Assembly: GCA_037447655.1 (NCBI GenBank)
Contig: JBBHKE010001281.1
Location: forward strand, 80,039-140,038
Length of the DNA stretch: 60,000 bases
Direction of reading: 5' to 3'
From: Zygnema cylindricum
Taxonomy: Eukaryota; Streptophyta; Zygnematophyceae; Zygnematales; Zygnemataceae
How positions within the stretch are numbered: the first letter of the stretch is position 1; each line of letters begins with the position of its first letter. The notes under the pieces were generated by a model, which was not told where the DNA came from, made no database searches, and saw only the letters and a program-made list of their open reading frames with translations. Below are positions 1-12,015 of this stretch, piece by piece. Made by a program: the position numbers and the translations under genes.

Positions 1-491
1 TGTCCCATCAGTTTGTGACTGTCCAGAATCATTATTTTGTCTTCTTCCGTTTTTTGGACGACAATTGACTGTACTGCTGACGTGTCAGCGACCACCAAAG
101 CAAAACCATCTCCCACCAGACCGAACAAACAGTCCATTGCAGACAAAATGGAAAAGAAAATTTGAAATAGACAAGTAAACTCCGACAAGAAAAGCAAAAA
201 TTATAACGATTTGAAGCGTTTTCTTCAAATCTGGGAGCTTGAATGCTAAACGAAGCAAAAGTTACAAAAGATTCAAAATGTGCGACAAATTACAATACCG
301 TACACCTATTGTGACTATTACTGTGATTTTTTTGTACTTAAACCATTTTTTTTCGTGCACACATGTCGAAATGTTAATTTCACGGTTGCTATTGACAGGC
401 AAGATTCTCACATTCCCCGGAATCGAATGCCAATTGAATATCGGACCTTTGAAAATCGGACCTTTGAAAATCGGACATCAGGAGAAAAGAG
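1..491. other. No recognisable gene
   Basis: AT-rich sequence with no supported coding region, RNA gene or clear repeat. The open frames here are short and look like chance. It runs directly into the first inverted-repeat element. Confidence 0.5.
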
Positions 492-939
492 TAGTACTGT
501 GTATCGGAAGCCATTTGCCAAAAAACCGATATGCCCCTTTTTTTGGCCACCGATATCCAACATACTTAAAACATATATTGGTACCGGTGTCAAAGCGATA
601 CAAAAACGAATCTATCGGATTTGTATCGCGATAATACCTGATTCGATAACTATCCACGTTTATTGTACGGCAAATACCGTACAGCTGCACGCTATATTCC
701 GTTGTACTGAAGCTACGCTCTTCCTTCATTCAGAGTACGGAACAACTTGTCACACGTGGCATACCACGCTATATACAGTGACAAATCTAATACAATAAAA
801 TTTAGAGTACTATTATATAGCGTACAAAAAGTAATATGCTGGTCTCAAAGCGATGTATCGGGACCCCTCACCGTTCGATAACCGATAACTATCGGTATGG
901 GTTTTATCGCGATAAAATTTTGACCAATACACAACACTA
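492..939. mobile_element. MITE-like TIR element, copy 1
   Basis: About 448 bp bounded by imperfect terminal inverted repeats: the left end reads TAGTACTGTGTATCGG and the right end is the near-complement (…CCAATACACAACACTA). The body is rich in short palindromes such as TCGCGATA and GATAACTATCGG. Its right 280 bp align to copy 2, including a shared CACGTGGCATRCCACGCTATA block. No transposase frame is present. TA at both outer edges would fit a TA target duplication, as in Tc1/mariner-type MITEs; that superfamily is inference. Confidence 0.7.
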
Positions 940-958
940 GAAAAGATGTTGCGAATGG

Positions 959-1430
959 TAGTGTTGTGTATCGGCAAGGTGTTTTCGATAATCGATATGT
1001 ACCTTTTTTTGGCTTGCCGATAATCGATATATTGGCACGATATATCAAAAACTGGTATTATCGCGGATAAAAAACTGATTATATCGGTTTTTTATCGTAA
1101 AAACACCGGTACCGATAACTATCGGCGATAATTGTACTGTTTATATCGTACAACTATATGGTTTATTCTGTTGTACTGAACCGCCGTTATTCCGTTACAC
1201 AGAGTATAGGACAGATTGCTACACGTGGCATGCCACGCTATACACAGTGAAAAATATAATACAGTATATTATAAAGTACTATTATATAGCGTACTATAAT
1301 TTTTCCACTTGTCACCAATAAAGAATTTGTTGGTCTCGGAGCAATATATCGAGAACCCTGACCGTTCAATAACCGATAACCATCGGTATCGATGTTATAG
1401 CGATAATTTTTTTGACGATACACAACACTA
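959..1430. mobile_element. MITE-like TIR element, copy 2
   Basis: About 472 bp, same orientation and family as copy 1, starting 20 bp after it ends. The ends are near-perfect inverted repeats (TAGTGTTGTGTATCG at left, CGATACACAACACTA at right). Internal blocks shared with copy 1 include the CACGTGGCATGCCACG palindrome and an AGTACTATTATATAGCGTAC stretch. It has no coding capacity, so it would be mobilised in trans if it is mobile at all. Confidence 0.75.
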
Positions 1431-1939
1431 ATAAATGGCGTAAAAAAAAAATAACGCTAATACTGTAGCTTAAATAAGTGCTCTATGCAGTAGTGCATAT
1501 TGTACAAATATAAATCGATGTACTACGATATTACAATACTACCACATATAGCATTACTAGTTTTTTACAACCTTTTGAACCATAAAAGGAAGGATCGAAG
1601 CAAACAAGCGTGAAGAGGGAGGGCCATCCTGAATCTTTCGATTTTAATCTTGCGTTTTTGTTGTGTTTATTGATGGTATGGAGAATAACATCAACTGCTC
1701 GCTAAGAAACATTAGATATTAGGGCCTTCCACATTTATTTAGAGGTATTTAAGGATTTTTTTCATGTATTTCGCTTTCTGCTTCTTATTTTAAACCTTTC
1801 TAAAATAACTTTTTGGTGGTTAAAGTTTTTCTAATAGTGGAAACCAAATCACATGGCTTTAAGCGAGGTTAAAGAAACGAACAATAACTTTAATTGTTGA
1901 AATCACTAGATTTAGGGGATGTATTTTCAAGGTCTTAAT
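1431..1939. other. Unassigned spacer
   Basis: AT-rich, with no gene or repeat I can support. It ends where similarity between the two copia LTRs begins. Confidence 0.4.
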
Positions 1940-2780
1940 TGATTAAAATAGCTAAAAGAAAAAACGTAGGCAGCCTGCCTCCACCTTCTCTCTCTAGCCC
2001 CCATTCTTGTTGTAGTCAGTGAAGGAGAGAGAGGGCAGTGGAGCCATGGCTGCCTCAACTCCATAGGCATGACTAAAGAGTGACCTAAGTCACTCTCAAC
2101 AAAAAGTTGAGTCCGGCAGGACTCGAACCTCCGATCGGCAAAGCGAGGCGTAACCGTCAGCTCTTACCAGTCTCTCGTAGTAGTCCGTTAGGGTACATGG
2201 GGTTTGATAACTATTTAAACATTACTAAGATCATCAATCCGATTAACGGAACAACAAATAGAGGACATAGAAACTAGTTGGAAAAATAGTGCGCACGAAA
2301 CAAATGTACCGGATATTTATTTTTGAACGGCTAGAAATTAAAGTCGGTTTGGATCCAACGACCCACATCATCGCCGAGATCCCGGAATGGCCGCTTTGGC
2401 GGTTTTCGAACGTGACAAAACCTGGCGCCACGTGGCAAGATGTCATTGGGAAGCACGAATCGCGTGGAGCATGAGGACAAGTCTGGAGGAGACAGTCGTC
2501 CACTCCATGGCCTTGTCGTACACAAGTCGTACAGAAAGTACATCAGTCGGAGTACCTTTCTGTTCTGAACAGTCTTCTGATTGGTTTGTACATCAGTAGA
2601 TAGGGGTTGTGAGAGGGGTTTATAACTTAGAGGATTGAGGAAGCAACCGCCTCTCTCCCAGCAAACTTGAATAAATATTGGCATCTTTGCTACTTCATAA
2701 TTAATCGCGTGGTTGGGCGTTTTCAGTGATTCTTTTTGCTGATGACTCAAGGGAGTCCAGACTGCACAGAAGTGCAGTCA
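1940..2780 (+). repeat. Copia 5' LTR (approximate bounds)
   Basis: This stretch aligns with 6890-7771 in the same orientation. Shared blocks include GGCAG(C/T)CTGCCTC, AGCCCCCAT(T/A)CTTGTTGTAGTCA, CATGGCTGCCT, the run around TCGTACAGAAAGTACATC, the CTCTCCCAGAGAG-like block, and the 3' end TTTTCAGTGATTCT followed by CACAGAAGTG. The two copies flank a copia coding region, which makes them the element's LTRs. The first base is a guess from a TG dinucleotide, and the 3' edge is blurred because the following internal sequences are also homologous. No clear primer binding site was seen. Confidence 0.65.
2108..2180 (-). other. tRNA-like fragment inside LTR
   Basis: On the minus strand this reads like the 3' half of a tRNA. 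A perfect B-box-type T-loop GGTTCGAGTCC (complement of 2119-2129) sits in a mostly paired T-stem and is followed by a GCCGGAC acceptor-like end. A D-loop-like GACTGGTAAGAGC lies upstream. The matching 5' acceptor strand is not found, so this is not a functional tRNA. The counterpart around 7070-7110 in the other LTR is homologous but lacks the B-box. Confidence 0.4.
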
Positions 2781-2870
2781 GATTATCTATTTGCCTGCTT
2801 CGGTAGCAGTGATCCTAATTGAAAGTGGGCTAGCCAAAAGCTTTTTAGAGGTTTCCTGAGTTTTATGATC

Positions 2871-5800
2871 CAATGGGGGACACAGAATTCCATGATATGG
2901 GCCCACCCTCTACGGTGCCCATCTTCAACGGATCTAGGTTCATTTCTTGAGCATTGTGTGAAAAACGATAGTGGGGTATTGTTAGTGGACAAGTGAAACG
3001 TCCATCTCAGGGGACCCCACCAGGGTTTGGTGGAGTGAGGTTTTCTGCAATAGCCTTAGCTCCAACGGAGGAGGCAGACGATGGGGACAATAGTGTGTCG
3101 AAAAAGGGGAAAGGAAAGGAGACACCTCTTACTCCAATTGCCACGGCATCTGGAGCGGTGGGCGTGAAGACCAAGGAAAACGACATTCAAATGTGGGAGT
3201 ACACCAACATGATTGCCAAGCATTTAATTCTGAGGCACCTCACTCAAGCTTTGGCTACCTCTCATCTTCACATCTTCAAGGCCGAGGAGTTGTGGATGAT
3301 CTTAGTGGAGATCTATAGAGCTGGTACCATTCAAGAGCTCCAGCAGGCTGAGCAACGGCTGGGGAAATATACTTACAAAGAAGGGAAGTTGTTTGACTAC
3401 TGTAATGATCTCTCTTGTCTGTATATGGAGTTGGAGAGTGTCGGATGGAGAGGCACAATGAAGATGAAAGTTAACACCCTCATCATGAAGTTGCCTGAGG
3501 AGTATGAAAACATAGTGTACCGAGTGCAAGAAATGGATGACAGTTCTTCGAAGTGGAACACACTGGTCCGAATGATACTCGTGCAGGAGAACACTATTGA
3601 GATCCGTAGAGGAGGAAAGAGCGTTCAAGCTCTAGCTGTCGGAATCGACCGGTGGAGGAAGGATCCAAAGAAGCCGTACATCAACTTCAAAGGAGAAAGA
3701 GACCAATCTGGAGAACCTTGGCCCCCAAAGGGAGATGAGGCTTCAAGAAAACCGTAGAGGGGGTTCTTCCGGAGGAAAGAAGAAGGCACTTGTGGTCACA
3801 CTTGTCAAAGGAGAGACCGAGGAGGACGAGTCCTCTGAGGAGGAGGATGGGGAGCTTCATCTCGACGAGAACCTAGAGGAAAAGGAGATCCCTCGAAAAC
3901 AAAAGTGTGCTCTTGGAGCCATTCGGGAAGCTCCACATGAAAGATGGATCATCGATTCAAGTGCATCCATACATATGTGACATGACAAGCACCTTTTCAC
4001 TAAACTAAGAAAGATCCCTACTGTAGAAAAAGAGTATGGGGATGGGAGAGTAGTTACTACAGATCTAGTGGGCTCGGTAGGTCTAAAAGTCTTAGTCCAT
4101 GGTACGACTTCTATCCTCACCTTCTCAGATGTGCTCTATATTCCTCAGCTGAGTAAAAATCTTGTGTCTACCTTTGTATTAGATGACAAGGATTTTATAC
4201 CTTCACTAGAAAGGGAGTCTTTACAGCTAAGTATGGAGATAAAGTTTACTTCACAGCAGATAAGGGTAGCCAAGGAATGTTTAGGCTTAACTTGAGAAAT
4301 GAAAAGAAGAGTGCTTACTATGGTGGTGTTCCGAGCTTGATGATCTGGCATAAGCGGTTGGGGCATGTGCATTTTGATAGGCTGAGGGAAATGAATAAGC
4401 TTGGTGTAGTAGAAGGCATTCAGTTTGGGGATAATGAAATGATGGACGATTGTAGTGGGTGTGCCTAAGGTAAGGCTCACAGACTTCCCTTTCCAGAAAC
4501 TGCCACATATAGAGGTGAGAAAGTACTAGATCTAGTTCACACAGATATTTGGGGACCAGCAAGAGTACCTTCGGTCGAGGGAAAGAGGTATATGATGACC
4601 ATTATCGATGATTGGTCCAGATATTCTAGGGTCTACTTCCTCAAAACAAAGTCTGAAACATAAAAGTTCTTCAAATAATACAAAGCCTGGACTGAGAAGT
4701 TGCACGGAACCCCCATTAAGCGAATAAGGAGTGAAAATGGGGGAGAGTATTCCTCTAACTAGTTTGAGGAATACTTGAGAGATGAGGGAGTTCAGAATTA
4801 AAAAACTGTATCAAATAATCCCGAACAAAATGGGGTAGCTGAGAGGTTAAACCGGACTGTGAGAGATAGTGTGCTTAATATGCTAGCTGATAAGAAAATA
4901 GGAAGAAGAGTTTGGGCAGAAGCCATGAACTATGCTAACTACATTAAGAATAGAGTCCTCACTACAGCCATTAAAGGAATGACACCTTATGAGAGATGGG
5001 CTGGAAAGAAACCGGATATTTCTTACTTGAAAGTATTCGGTAGTCAAGTTTACAGTCTTTACACACATTAGAAAAACTGGAAACTATATGCTAAAGGGAA
5101 ACCGAGATATTTTGTGGGATATGATGAGGATGTCAAGGGATATAGAGTCTATGACTTAGCTAAACAAGATATCATTTTTGTAAAGCATCTAGTTGTCATG
5201 GATGAAGGAAATTCATTTGATCCCTTCAAATACACTAAGAAGATAAAAATCAGTTTTGAGTCCGAGAGTGAGGAGGACTCGAATCTACCCCGAAAGGACA
5301 CAAGTGAAAACGTGATTGCACATTCAGGGGAGATCCAAGATGAGGGAAATATACCGGAATCTCCTCATATCTTTATACATTTTGAGGGGAAAAAGGAGAA
5401 GGAGCCAGAACTGGCTTCCATGGATAGGGGAGCCAATGAGACCGTACGGAGGAACCCAAGACTCCCCTCTTTTCCAGCTTCGGGCTTTGAGAGAGGACAA
5501 AGGAGTAGCAAAAGACTACACAAAAACCAGGTCGCTCACAAGGTAACAGAGTTATCTCACCCAGATGAGCCTCGGCCATACTCGGAGGCAATGAACATCC
5601 GGGAAAAGACCGATAGGTCATAGCCATAAATGATGAGATAGCTTCTATCATGGAAGCGAATACTTGGGAACTGGTGGACTATCCTCCGGACAGAAAACGA
5701 ACCCAGATAATACCATTGAGAGATATAAGGCTCAGTTGGTAGCAAAGGGGTTCACCCAAAAAGAGGGGATAGACTATGAGGAGACTTTTGCTCCGGTGGT

Positions 5801-6873
5801 TCGGTTCCCATCTGTAAGGATTCTCCTTAGTCTAGCAGCAGCGGAAGACATGGAAATACACCAGATGGATAGCAAGACCGCCTTCCTCAATGGTGAACTA
5901 GAGGAAGAGATCTTCATGCGACAACCACAGGGATTTACAGAGGAAGGAGAGGAGAGCAAAGTCTGCAGGCTCATAGAGTCTTTATATGGGCTGAAGCAGG
6001 CTCCGAGACAATGGAACAAGAAACTAGATGAGTTTTTCACAGGTTTGGGATATATTCGGATCACTTCTAACCATTCTATTTATATGTTTGAGGATGAGAA
6101 TGGTATGATTTTTATTGCAATTTATGTGGATGATTTATTGGTGTTAAGTTAGTTTATGGAAAAGATCAATATGCTAAAGAGAGATCTTAGAAGCAGATTT
6201 GACATGAAAGATTTAGGGGAGGCTAGATATATTTTGGGGATTCAAATGGAAAGAGATAGGGGAAAGATGATAATCAGACTAACTCTGAAAGAAGCTATCC
6301 AAAATATGCTTGAGAAATTTCAGATGGAAAAGGCAAACACTTCTACCACTCCCATGGACTTGAAGTAAGTAAGTGATGGGAGTGCAAAAGGAGGAGTGAT
6401 GATACAAGATGATCAGATGAGTCCAGAAGAGAGACAATTTATGAAGTCTATTCCTTACAGAAAGGTTGTAGGAAGCTTGATTTACTTTATGAATTGTACT
6501 AGACCGAACATAGCAGCAGCAGTTGGAGTCCTTAGTAGGAGTCTTAATGAACATAGGAAGAGAGACTGGGAGGCAGCTAAGAGAGTCATGAGATACTTCG
6601 TGGGAACTAGGGATTTATGGTTGCATTTGGGAGGGGAGCACACTGAGATCACTACTTGGAGTGATGCCAGTTACGGGGATGCACCTATGAGACAATGCAC
6701 TTTTTGATATGTGTTATACGTGGGGGAAGGTGCTTGTTGTTGGATTAGCAAACAACAAAAGGTGGTTGCTCAGTCCAATATGGAGGCTGAGTACATAGCC
6801 TTTTGTTCTGTTGTGAAAGAACTGATGTGGGTCAAGTCATTATTGCAAGAACTAGGGTTTATGAAGTATTGAT
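2871..6873 (+). pseudogene. Ty1/copia gag-pol polyprotein, decayed
   Basis: Broken copia polyprotein with domains in canonical order. Gag (about 2871-3757) shows the family's E(E/S)LW…IY…L…L and LPEEYEN motifs. Next come an aspartic protease with WIIDSSAS at about 3946-3970 (the usual G after DS is S), GAG-pre-integrase (WHKRLGH, about 4350), integrase (DIWGPA, ENGGEYSS, NNPEQNGVAERLNRT; DDE core), reverse transcriptase (about 5690-6370, with YKAQLVAKGFTQ and YVDDLLVLS at 6124) and RNase H (WSDASYGDA at about 6660, AEYIAF at about 6789). Integrase before RT identifies copia rather than gypsy. At least ten in-frame stops and several frameshifts kill it. Many stops fall where glutamine is expected. 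Compared with the neighbouring copia copy, its gag start region is scrambled around 2930-2995. Confidence 0.93.
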
Positions 6874-6889
6874 ATTTGAGTATTTTCTA

Positions 6890-7771
6890 TGTTTGTAATA
6901 GGATAGAAAAAGAGCAGAGGCAGTCTGCCTCTGACTCCCTTATCCAAGCCCCCATACTTGTTGTAGTCACTGAAGGCTGGATAGGGAGACAAAGTCATGG
7001 CTGCCTGAGTTCTCAAAGAGAGACAAGTAAATTTAGAAGGTTCATAAAAAGGATGACTAGCACATGGTTTGATCCTAGTACCTGCCGCCAGTCAAGGAAG
7101 CCGTTAGTTCTAGCCGTTAAGTTTAGAATAATGCTAGTGTATGTAGGGTTTGACACATATTTAAAAGGTAACACGTAGACTAGTTCGTTTAACGGAAAAT
7201 AGATATGTAGCACATGGAAAAATATTTTAGGTAGTACGGAGTACGGTTTCAATGTTTTATGAAACGGATATTGCGTACTTGTTTCGACCGCGAAACAAGT
7301 ACCGAGCGTCTAATTTCAACGGCTATGATTACAGCCAATTTTGATCGGACAGTTGCGATAGGCGCCGCGATCACGTAAGAAGTACTTTGGGCGTTTTACG
7401 GTCTTTGCCACGTCAAATGACACGTGGCGTGATAACATTCGATTACGGGAACTCCGGAGATTACGGGAACAAGTCCCATTTTGACACGTGTCGACATTTT
7501 GGCCATGTCGTATAATGGCCGTACAGAAAGTACATCGGCAACTGTACTTTTCTGTACGACACAGTAATTTGATTGGTGACGTACTTCAGTAGATAAAGTT
7601 TTAGAGGGGGAATAGGACTTAGAAAATTTTGGGTAGGTAGCTGTCTCTCCCAGAGAGCACCTTGTATAAATGGCAGACTTTGGCCAGCCATAACTATCAA
7701 TTTACTTGACCATTTTCAGTGATTCTATTTGCTGCGGACTCACGGGAGTCAAGGCTACACAGAAGTGTAGT
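6890..7771 (+). repeat. Copia LTR shared by two elements
   Basis: Homologous to 1940-2780. It follows the RNase H end of the first copia copy, so it serves as its 3' LTR, yet it is followed by a second copia leader and gag. It is therefore also the 5' LTR of the next copy. Boundaries are approximate, and no purine tract is clear immediately upstream. The shared 3' end is TTTTCAGTGATTCT…CACAGAAGTG. Confidence 0.65.
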
Positions 7772-8020
7772 CAGTCAGAGTTTTTTTTTGCTAGGGTGGC
7801 GGTATTTCTAAGGGAAAGTCAAAGTGGGTGAATGTGTCCAAATCTCATATTCTAACTTTGCATTCTGTGGTGGAACTGAGCACACAGAAAGTGTTATTTC
7901 ACAGGGGTGAATCTATATTGGGGTTTTGACTGTCAAGGGGTCAGTCATTTGGGTTTATATCAAATTGGAGTCGACACTATCTAGATTAGCTTCTTTTGGA
8001 TCTTCCTACTCTGAGGGCCA

Positions 8021-8659
8021 ATGGAGGTCTCAGAGTTTCAGGTTATAGGCCCACCATCTAGGGTGCCTATGTTCGATGGAACAGACTTAACTTATTGGGA
8101 GTTTACGATGGAGGGATTGCTTTTCGAGAAACACTTATGGGGATTTGTTCCGAGACAAGTGAGATGTCCGCCACCTGGCTTTGGAGGAGCTTACTATAGA
8201 GAATTGTCTGAGGCTGCCCAGAATATCAACTGGAGTTCAGATGCAACGGAAGGTGAAGGGAAAAACCTTTCCGTGGATGGGGAAATAGGGGAGAAGGAAA
8301 AAGAGACACCTATGGTAAGGGGAGCTAGGCTCTCAGCTATGTTACCACTTGTAGGTGAACCAAAAACTGAAGAAAATGATAGGAAAATTTGGGAATATAA
8401 AAACACTATAGCAAAACATCTCATACTTAGATATGTGTCTAAGTCCATAGCTATCACTCTTTTAAGTCTTACCAAGTCTTCAGAGATATGGGAAGCACTA
8501 AGTCAGATTTATAAGAGTGAGACTATTGAGAGGCTGCAATTAGTAAAACAGGAAATAGAGGCATATGTTTATAAAGGCGGTAGCATGATAGAGTTTTGCA
8601 ATAGACACAGAATTGCATTAATAACTTACAATCGCAATATCACTGATTCTCAAAAATAG
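8021..8659 (+). pseudogene. Copia gag fragment, second copy
   Basis: An intact ATG-started frame of 212 residues that aligns with the first copy's gag: GPPSRVPMFDGTDLTYWEF near the start, CPPPGFGG, IWEYKNTIAKHLILRYVS, and the SEIWEALSQIYKSETIERL block typical of copia (UBN2/retrotran_gag) Gag. Homology stops at about residue 194 (base 8603, after MIEFCNR). The last 18 residues are unrelated and run into AT-rich DNA. All of protease, integrase, RT and RNase H is missing. This copy preserves the Gag N-terminus better than the first, which is scrambled there. Confidence 0.85.
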
Positions 8660-8831
8660 AAGTCGTACTACAAAACTGAATAATACCGAGATCTCTCACC
8701 ATATGCTCAACTAAGTACCAACAATTCCGGCTAGAGCATGACTCTAACATTTTGGTCACATAATGGTGTAATAATTTTGTTTAAAAGATGTTTTCTTTTT
8801 TTCTGCTTTAAATTTATTGCCAGTTCAATTT

Positions 8832-9019
8832 TATATATATATATATATACATATGTATGTGTATATATATGTGTGTATATATATATGTATATATAAATAT
8901 ATTTATACATATATAATGACATATATACACATATATAGATATATATATGTATATATATGTATATATATGTACATATATATACGTTTACATGTATACACAC
9001 ATATATATACATATATATA
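8832..9019. repeat. AT/GT-rich microsatellite
   Basis: A long (TATA/TATG/TACA)n stretch. Open frames over it (YIYIYI-type peptides) are artefacts of the repeat. It lies just beyond the truncation of the second copia copy. Confidence 0.9.
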
Positions 9020-10646
9020 ACACGATTATTGGAGATTCGCCAAGATTCTCCAAACTTTCAAGCGACAACCTTGACCGGCCATTTTTTGCTTTTTCGCATC
9101 TATGACGCAATCGCTCATTCTATCGTGTTTGTGGTTAGTGTCCTCAAATACACTTGCCCCAAACTGAACGCGTACAATTGGTACACTTGGAAAAGTAACG
9201 TGCGGTCCACGATAGACGCGATAACAACTTTACAATTATTTTAGGCCATGTGCCATCGAAAATAGTGGATTCAAATCCACAAAGAGCCACGAGAGAATCA
9301 TTGAAGTGGGATATCCTCTTTCGCTTCTATTATCCATTGGCATTCTTAGAAGGGACTGTGGGTTCTTAAAACATCAGAAGTATGTTCGTAAAATGATATG
9401 TGAGGCACGTCCAAATATTACAATTTAATTCGTTCGTATAAATATTAAATGTCGTCCGCTAGTTCAAATATTAGATTAAGTTTTGCCTTTCAAGAATCTT
9501 TAACAATTTCCAGCGTTGGAACACGAGCCTACGTGGCCAACAAAAATAAAACAAGTAGGCGAGAGGCACCTTTTTGGCATACAACTCCCCCCAACAAAAT
9601 TTACCTATCTCACCTCTTTCCCCTCTAAATCATCCAGTTGTGTCTTTTCCCCCCCCACCTCTATGTTCTCTCTTTCCAAAAGACCTACGGCTTTCAATAA
9701 ACACACTCTTCTTTCAACGTTTTTCTTGTTGTTCTATGACTACCGGTGTAGTTGCTGAACTATAACCCATTACAAAACACTAAGCATAAACACTCAAAAA
9801 GACACCTTTTGGGACATAAACTTTGAGACATTGCCAAATGCATTGCATGATTTAAAATCGACTCAAACTATACCTACGTGTAAAATACAACATGTGCATG
9901 CAACTTGCAAAGCTACATGCGAAATGCTCAATGATGTACAAAGACATAACTTGCCAAAGGTCCCAAAATCTAACCTTTTGATTCTCATATCATTTCAAAA
10001 GTAATTGCTAAAAAACACCAAAAGTGTTTAACTAGTATACTAAAAAAAAATTCTACTACACAATAACCAGTCACTTGCGTCTATGTTACTGCACCTATGC
10101 ACATCAGTACCTTTGAAGAGTACTTCTACTTTAACTCTAATACGGACAAATCTTCATGAACTATCAGTCATATAAATCAATGTAGTGCATTATTTAACAT
10201 ATGAGGAAATTGACAAACTCCCCTTTATTTAGAAGTAGCCACCGACAAAAAATTATGCACTATAGAGTTCTTTATTCAATGTGGTCCCTACAAGAAGGCA
10301 AAGGCGACTCGCATAGGTCCGATCTTAAATATCAAGCAGCATGTAACAATAACCATACGAGACCATTTTGGTGTTCCCACGCTTTTTAGTTATCGTGTAA
10401 TTTCATTTTGAACTTCGTAGATCTCGCCACGCGTCAATGTGTGATGCGTCCTAATATATGCTTAGTTTGTACAAAATAATTTATTCTAAAATTGACTATG
10501 CAAATGTCAAATGTCATATTTTCTACAATGTGTGGTACAAACGATACTCTCACTATAGTTGTGGTACATATTGACGGCTAGCACACAAAACAATTGTTAA
10601 GTCTAATAGTCTCCTCTCACAACTTCTTCTAATGAGAGGCTAAATG
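9020..10646. other. Non-coding, no recognisable gene
   Basis: AT-rich sequence with only short chance frames. I see no conserved domain, tRNA or convincing inverted repeat. It lies between the truncated copia copy and the repeats that flank the gypsy element. Confidence 0.4.
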
Positions 10647-10844
10647 TCGTGCATGTGATAAAGATTATGATAAACATGCAACACAACCAGCTAAAAGATA
10701 AATGATAACGAAATAAGTGAGAAAGTCATTAAAATCTCAGAAAACAAATGAGATTAATTATGTACTAGCAGCAAGCAGCAAATAAACATATCATAAGAAA
10801 AATCAAGGTAGGGTGAGAGAGGAAGCTAGGAGGCTCAGTTTATT
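10647..10844. repeat. About 200-bp direct repeat (X), outer copy
   Basis: It matches 12016-12215 in the same orientation, from TCGTGCATGTGA through ATGATAACGAAATAAG and GAAAGTCATTAAAATCTCAG to GAGGCTCAGTTTATT. The two copies exactly bracket the left 1.16-kb repeat. In the gypsy reading direction the inner copy begins right after a purine tract, so X may be the start of the LTR. The outer copy would then be a remnant of a second, tandem LTR. Confidence 0.75.
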
Positions 10845-10845
10845 A

Positions 10846-12011
10846 TTATGCCAACGGATAGCCACTAGGCTCCTTGGTCAGTTTATATTCCTTACAGGAG
10901 TTCAATAAATAAATATTTAACTCAATTTCACAACACACAAACTGAAAATGTAGCAAATTGCGAGCAAATCTGAGATAACCAGATTTAGTCACACAGAAAC
11001 ATACTAGGAAAGCCAACCCTAGTCCACTATCACGCAGAAAACCACAAGAAGCAAACCCAAAACTGTCCAATCACAATCCAAGGTTCAGCAACAGCTTGAG
11101 AAAGAAGGCCGAGCAGAAATCCACTTGATAGGACGCGAGAAAAAGTGAAGGGAAACCGGTTAGGCCTCGGCGTGAGCCGCGTAGATTAATTTGTAAGGCA
11201 GGTTTACAGAGAAAGAAAGTAAGAGCTAAGCAGCAGAACTTTTAATGACCAGAAAAATAGTCACTAAAACTATCCTGACAATTTCACAAGAAAAATCCTC
11301 AAAGTTTAGGTCAAATCTTCAGAAATGAGAATTCATGTGCTCTTGAAATTGTGAGCACAGAATTCTCCTAAAACTCGCTAAGTATGGAGTCTACAACTGA
11401 GCGCCTAACTTACTGCAAATACATGCGCTTTATGTTGTTGTTTGCGCCTAGTTTGGATTATGGCCAATAAGTGACCAGAATTGTCTGCCTTACGTTACAA
11501 AATCTACAACCAACGGATAAAAACCCTTCCTATGCTACATGTAAATGCATGCGACCTCCCAGGGTCCAGGACTTAAAATGGACGAATCAGCGTCGACAGA
11601 AATGGAAGAATCAGACCTTGTTCGCATCCTGATCGTCCATTTGTCTGCATCCTTCGTGGGCGTAGATTTGTGTTCGAATCCACGCTGGCGTCGACATTAT
11701 TTAGAGTTGATGTTTCAGTTCACAAACGACGGTACATCGATTCAAACTTGGTCGAGGAAATTACGGCCGACGTCGGTTCGCCAAAATTCTCGGACAACAA
11801 ACCACATCGGTTCGCGTAAATTCCGGCTGCTGACGACTTCGCGGACAGAATCTGAAACGTCTGCGGGTTTCACGACATCGGAATAAAATCTGTATATTCC
11901 TGTTGCCACCGAAATATCCCCATGAGTAAATTAGTGTGGCGTCCTTTATTTTAAGGACCATTACCATGTAAATAAATATAATTTGGTGCGACGTCGTGAT
12001 GCGGCATGACA
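10846..12011 (-). repeat. About 1.16-kb direct repeat (Y), left copy; probable gypsy 3' LTR part
   Basis: It aligns over its whole length, in the same orientation, with 20379-21536. Shared blocks are TATGCCAACGG at the left end, GCCACTAGGCTCCTTGGTCA, CGGCGTGAGCCGCGTAGATTAA, GATAAAAACCCTTCCTATGC and GTGGCGTCCTTTAT near the right end. It is bounded by TG…CA. The two copies flank the gypsy coding region, which is why I read them as LTR material. This copy has a small insertion near 11600 relative to the right copy. Confidence 0.65.
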
Positions 12012-12015
12012 GCTA

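Noticed and set aside
2108-2180. Functional tRNA gene
   Set aside because: Only the T-arm and D-like segment are convincing; no matching 5' acceptor strand was found.
3970-6370. Possible alternative genetic code with TAA/TAG read as Gln (as in some ulvophyte algae and ciliates)
   Set aside because: The PP2A-A and ubinuclein exons contain dozens of conserved Gln codons, all CAA/CAG, and no in-frame TAA/TAG, so the host uses the standard code. The pattern in the retroelement is better explained by C-to-T decay.
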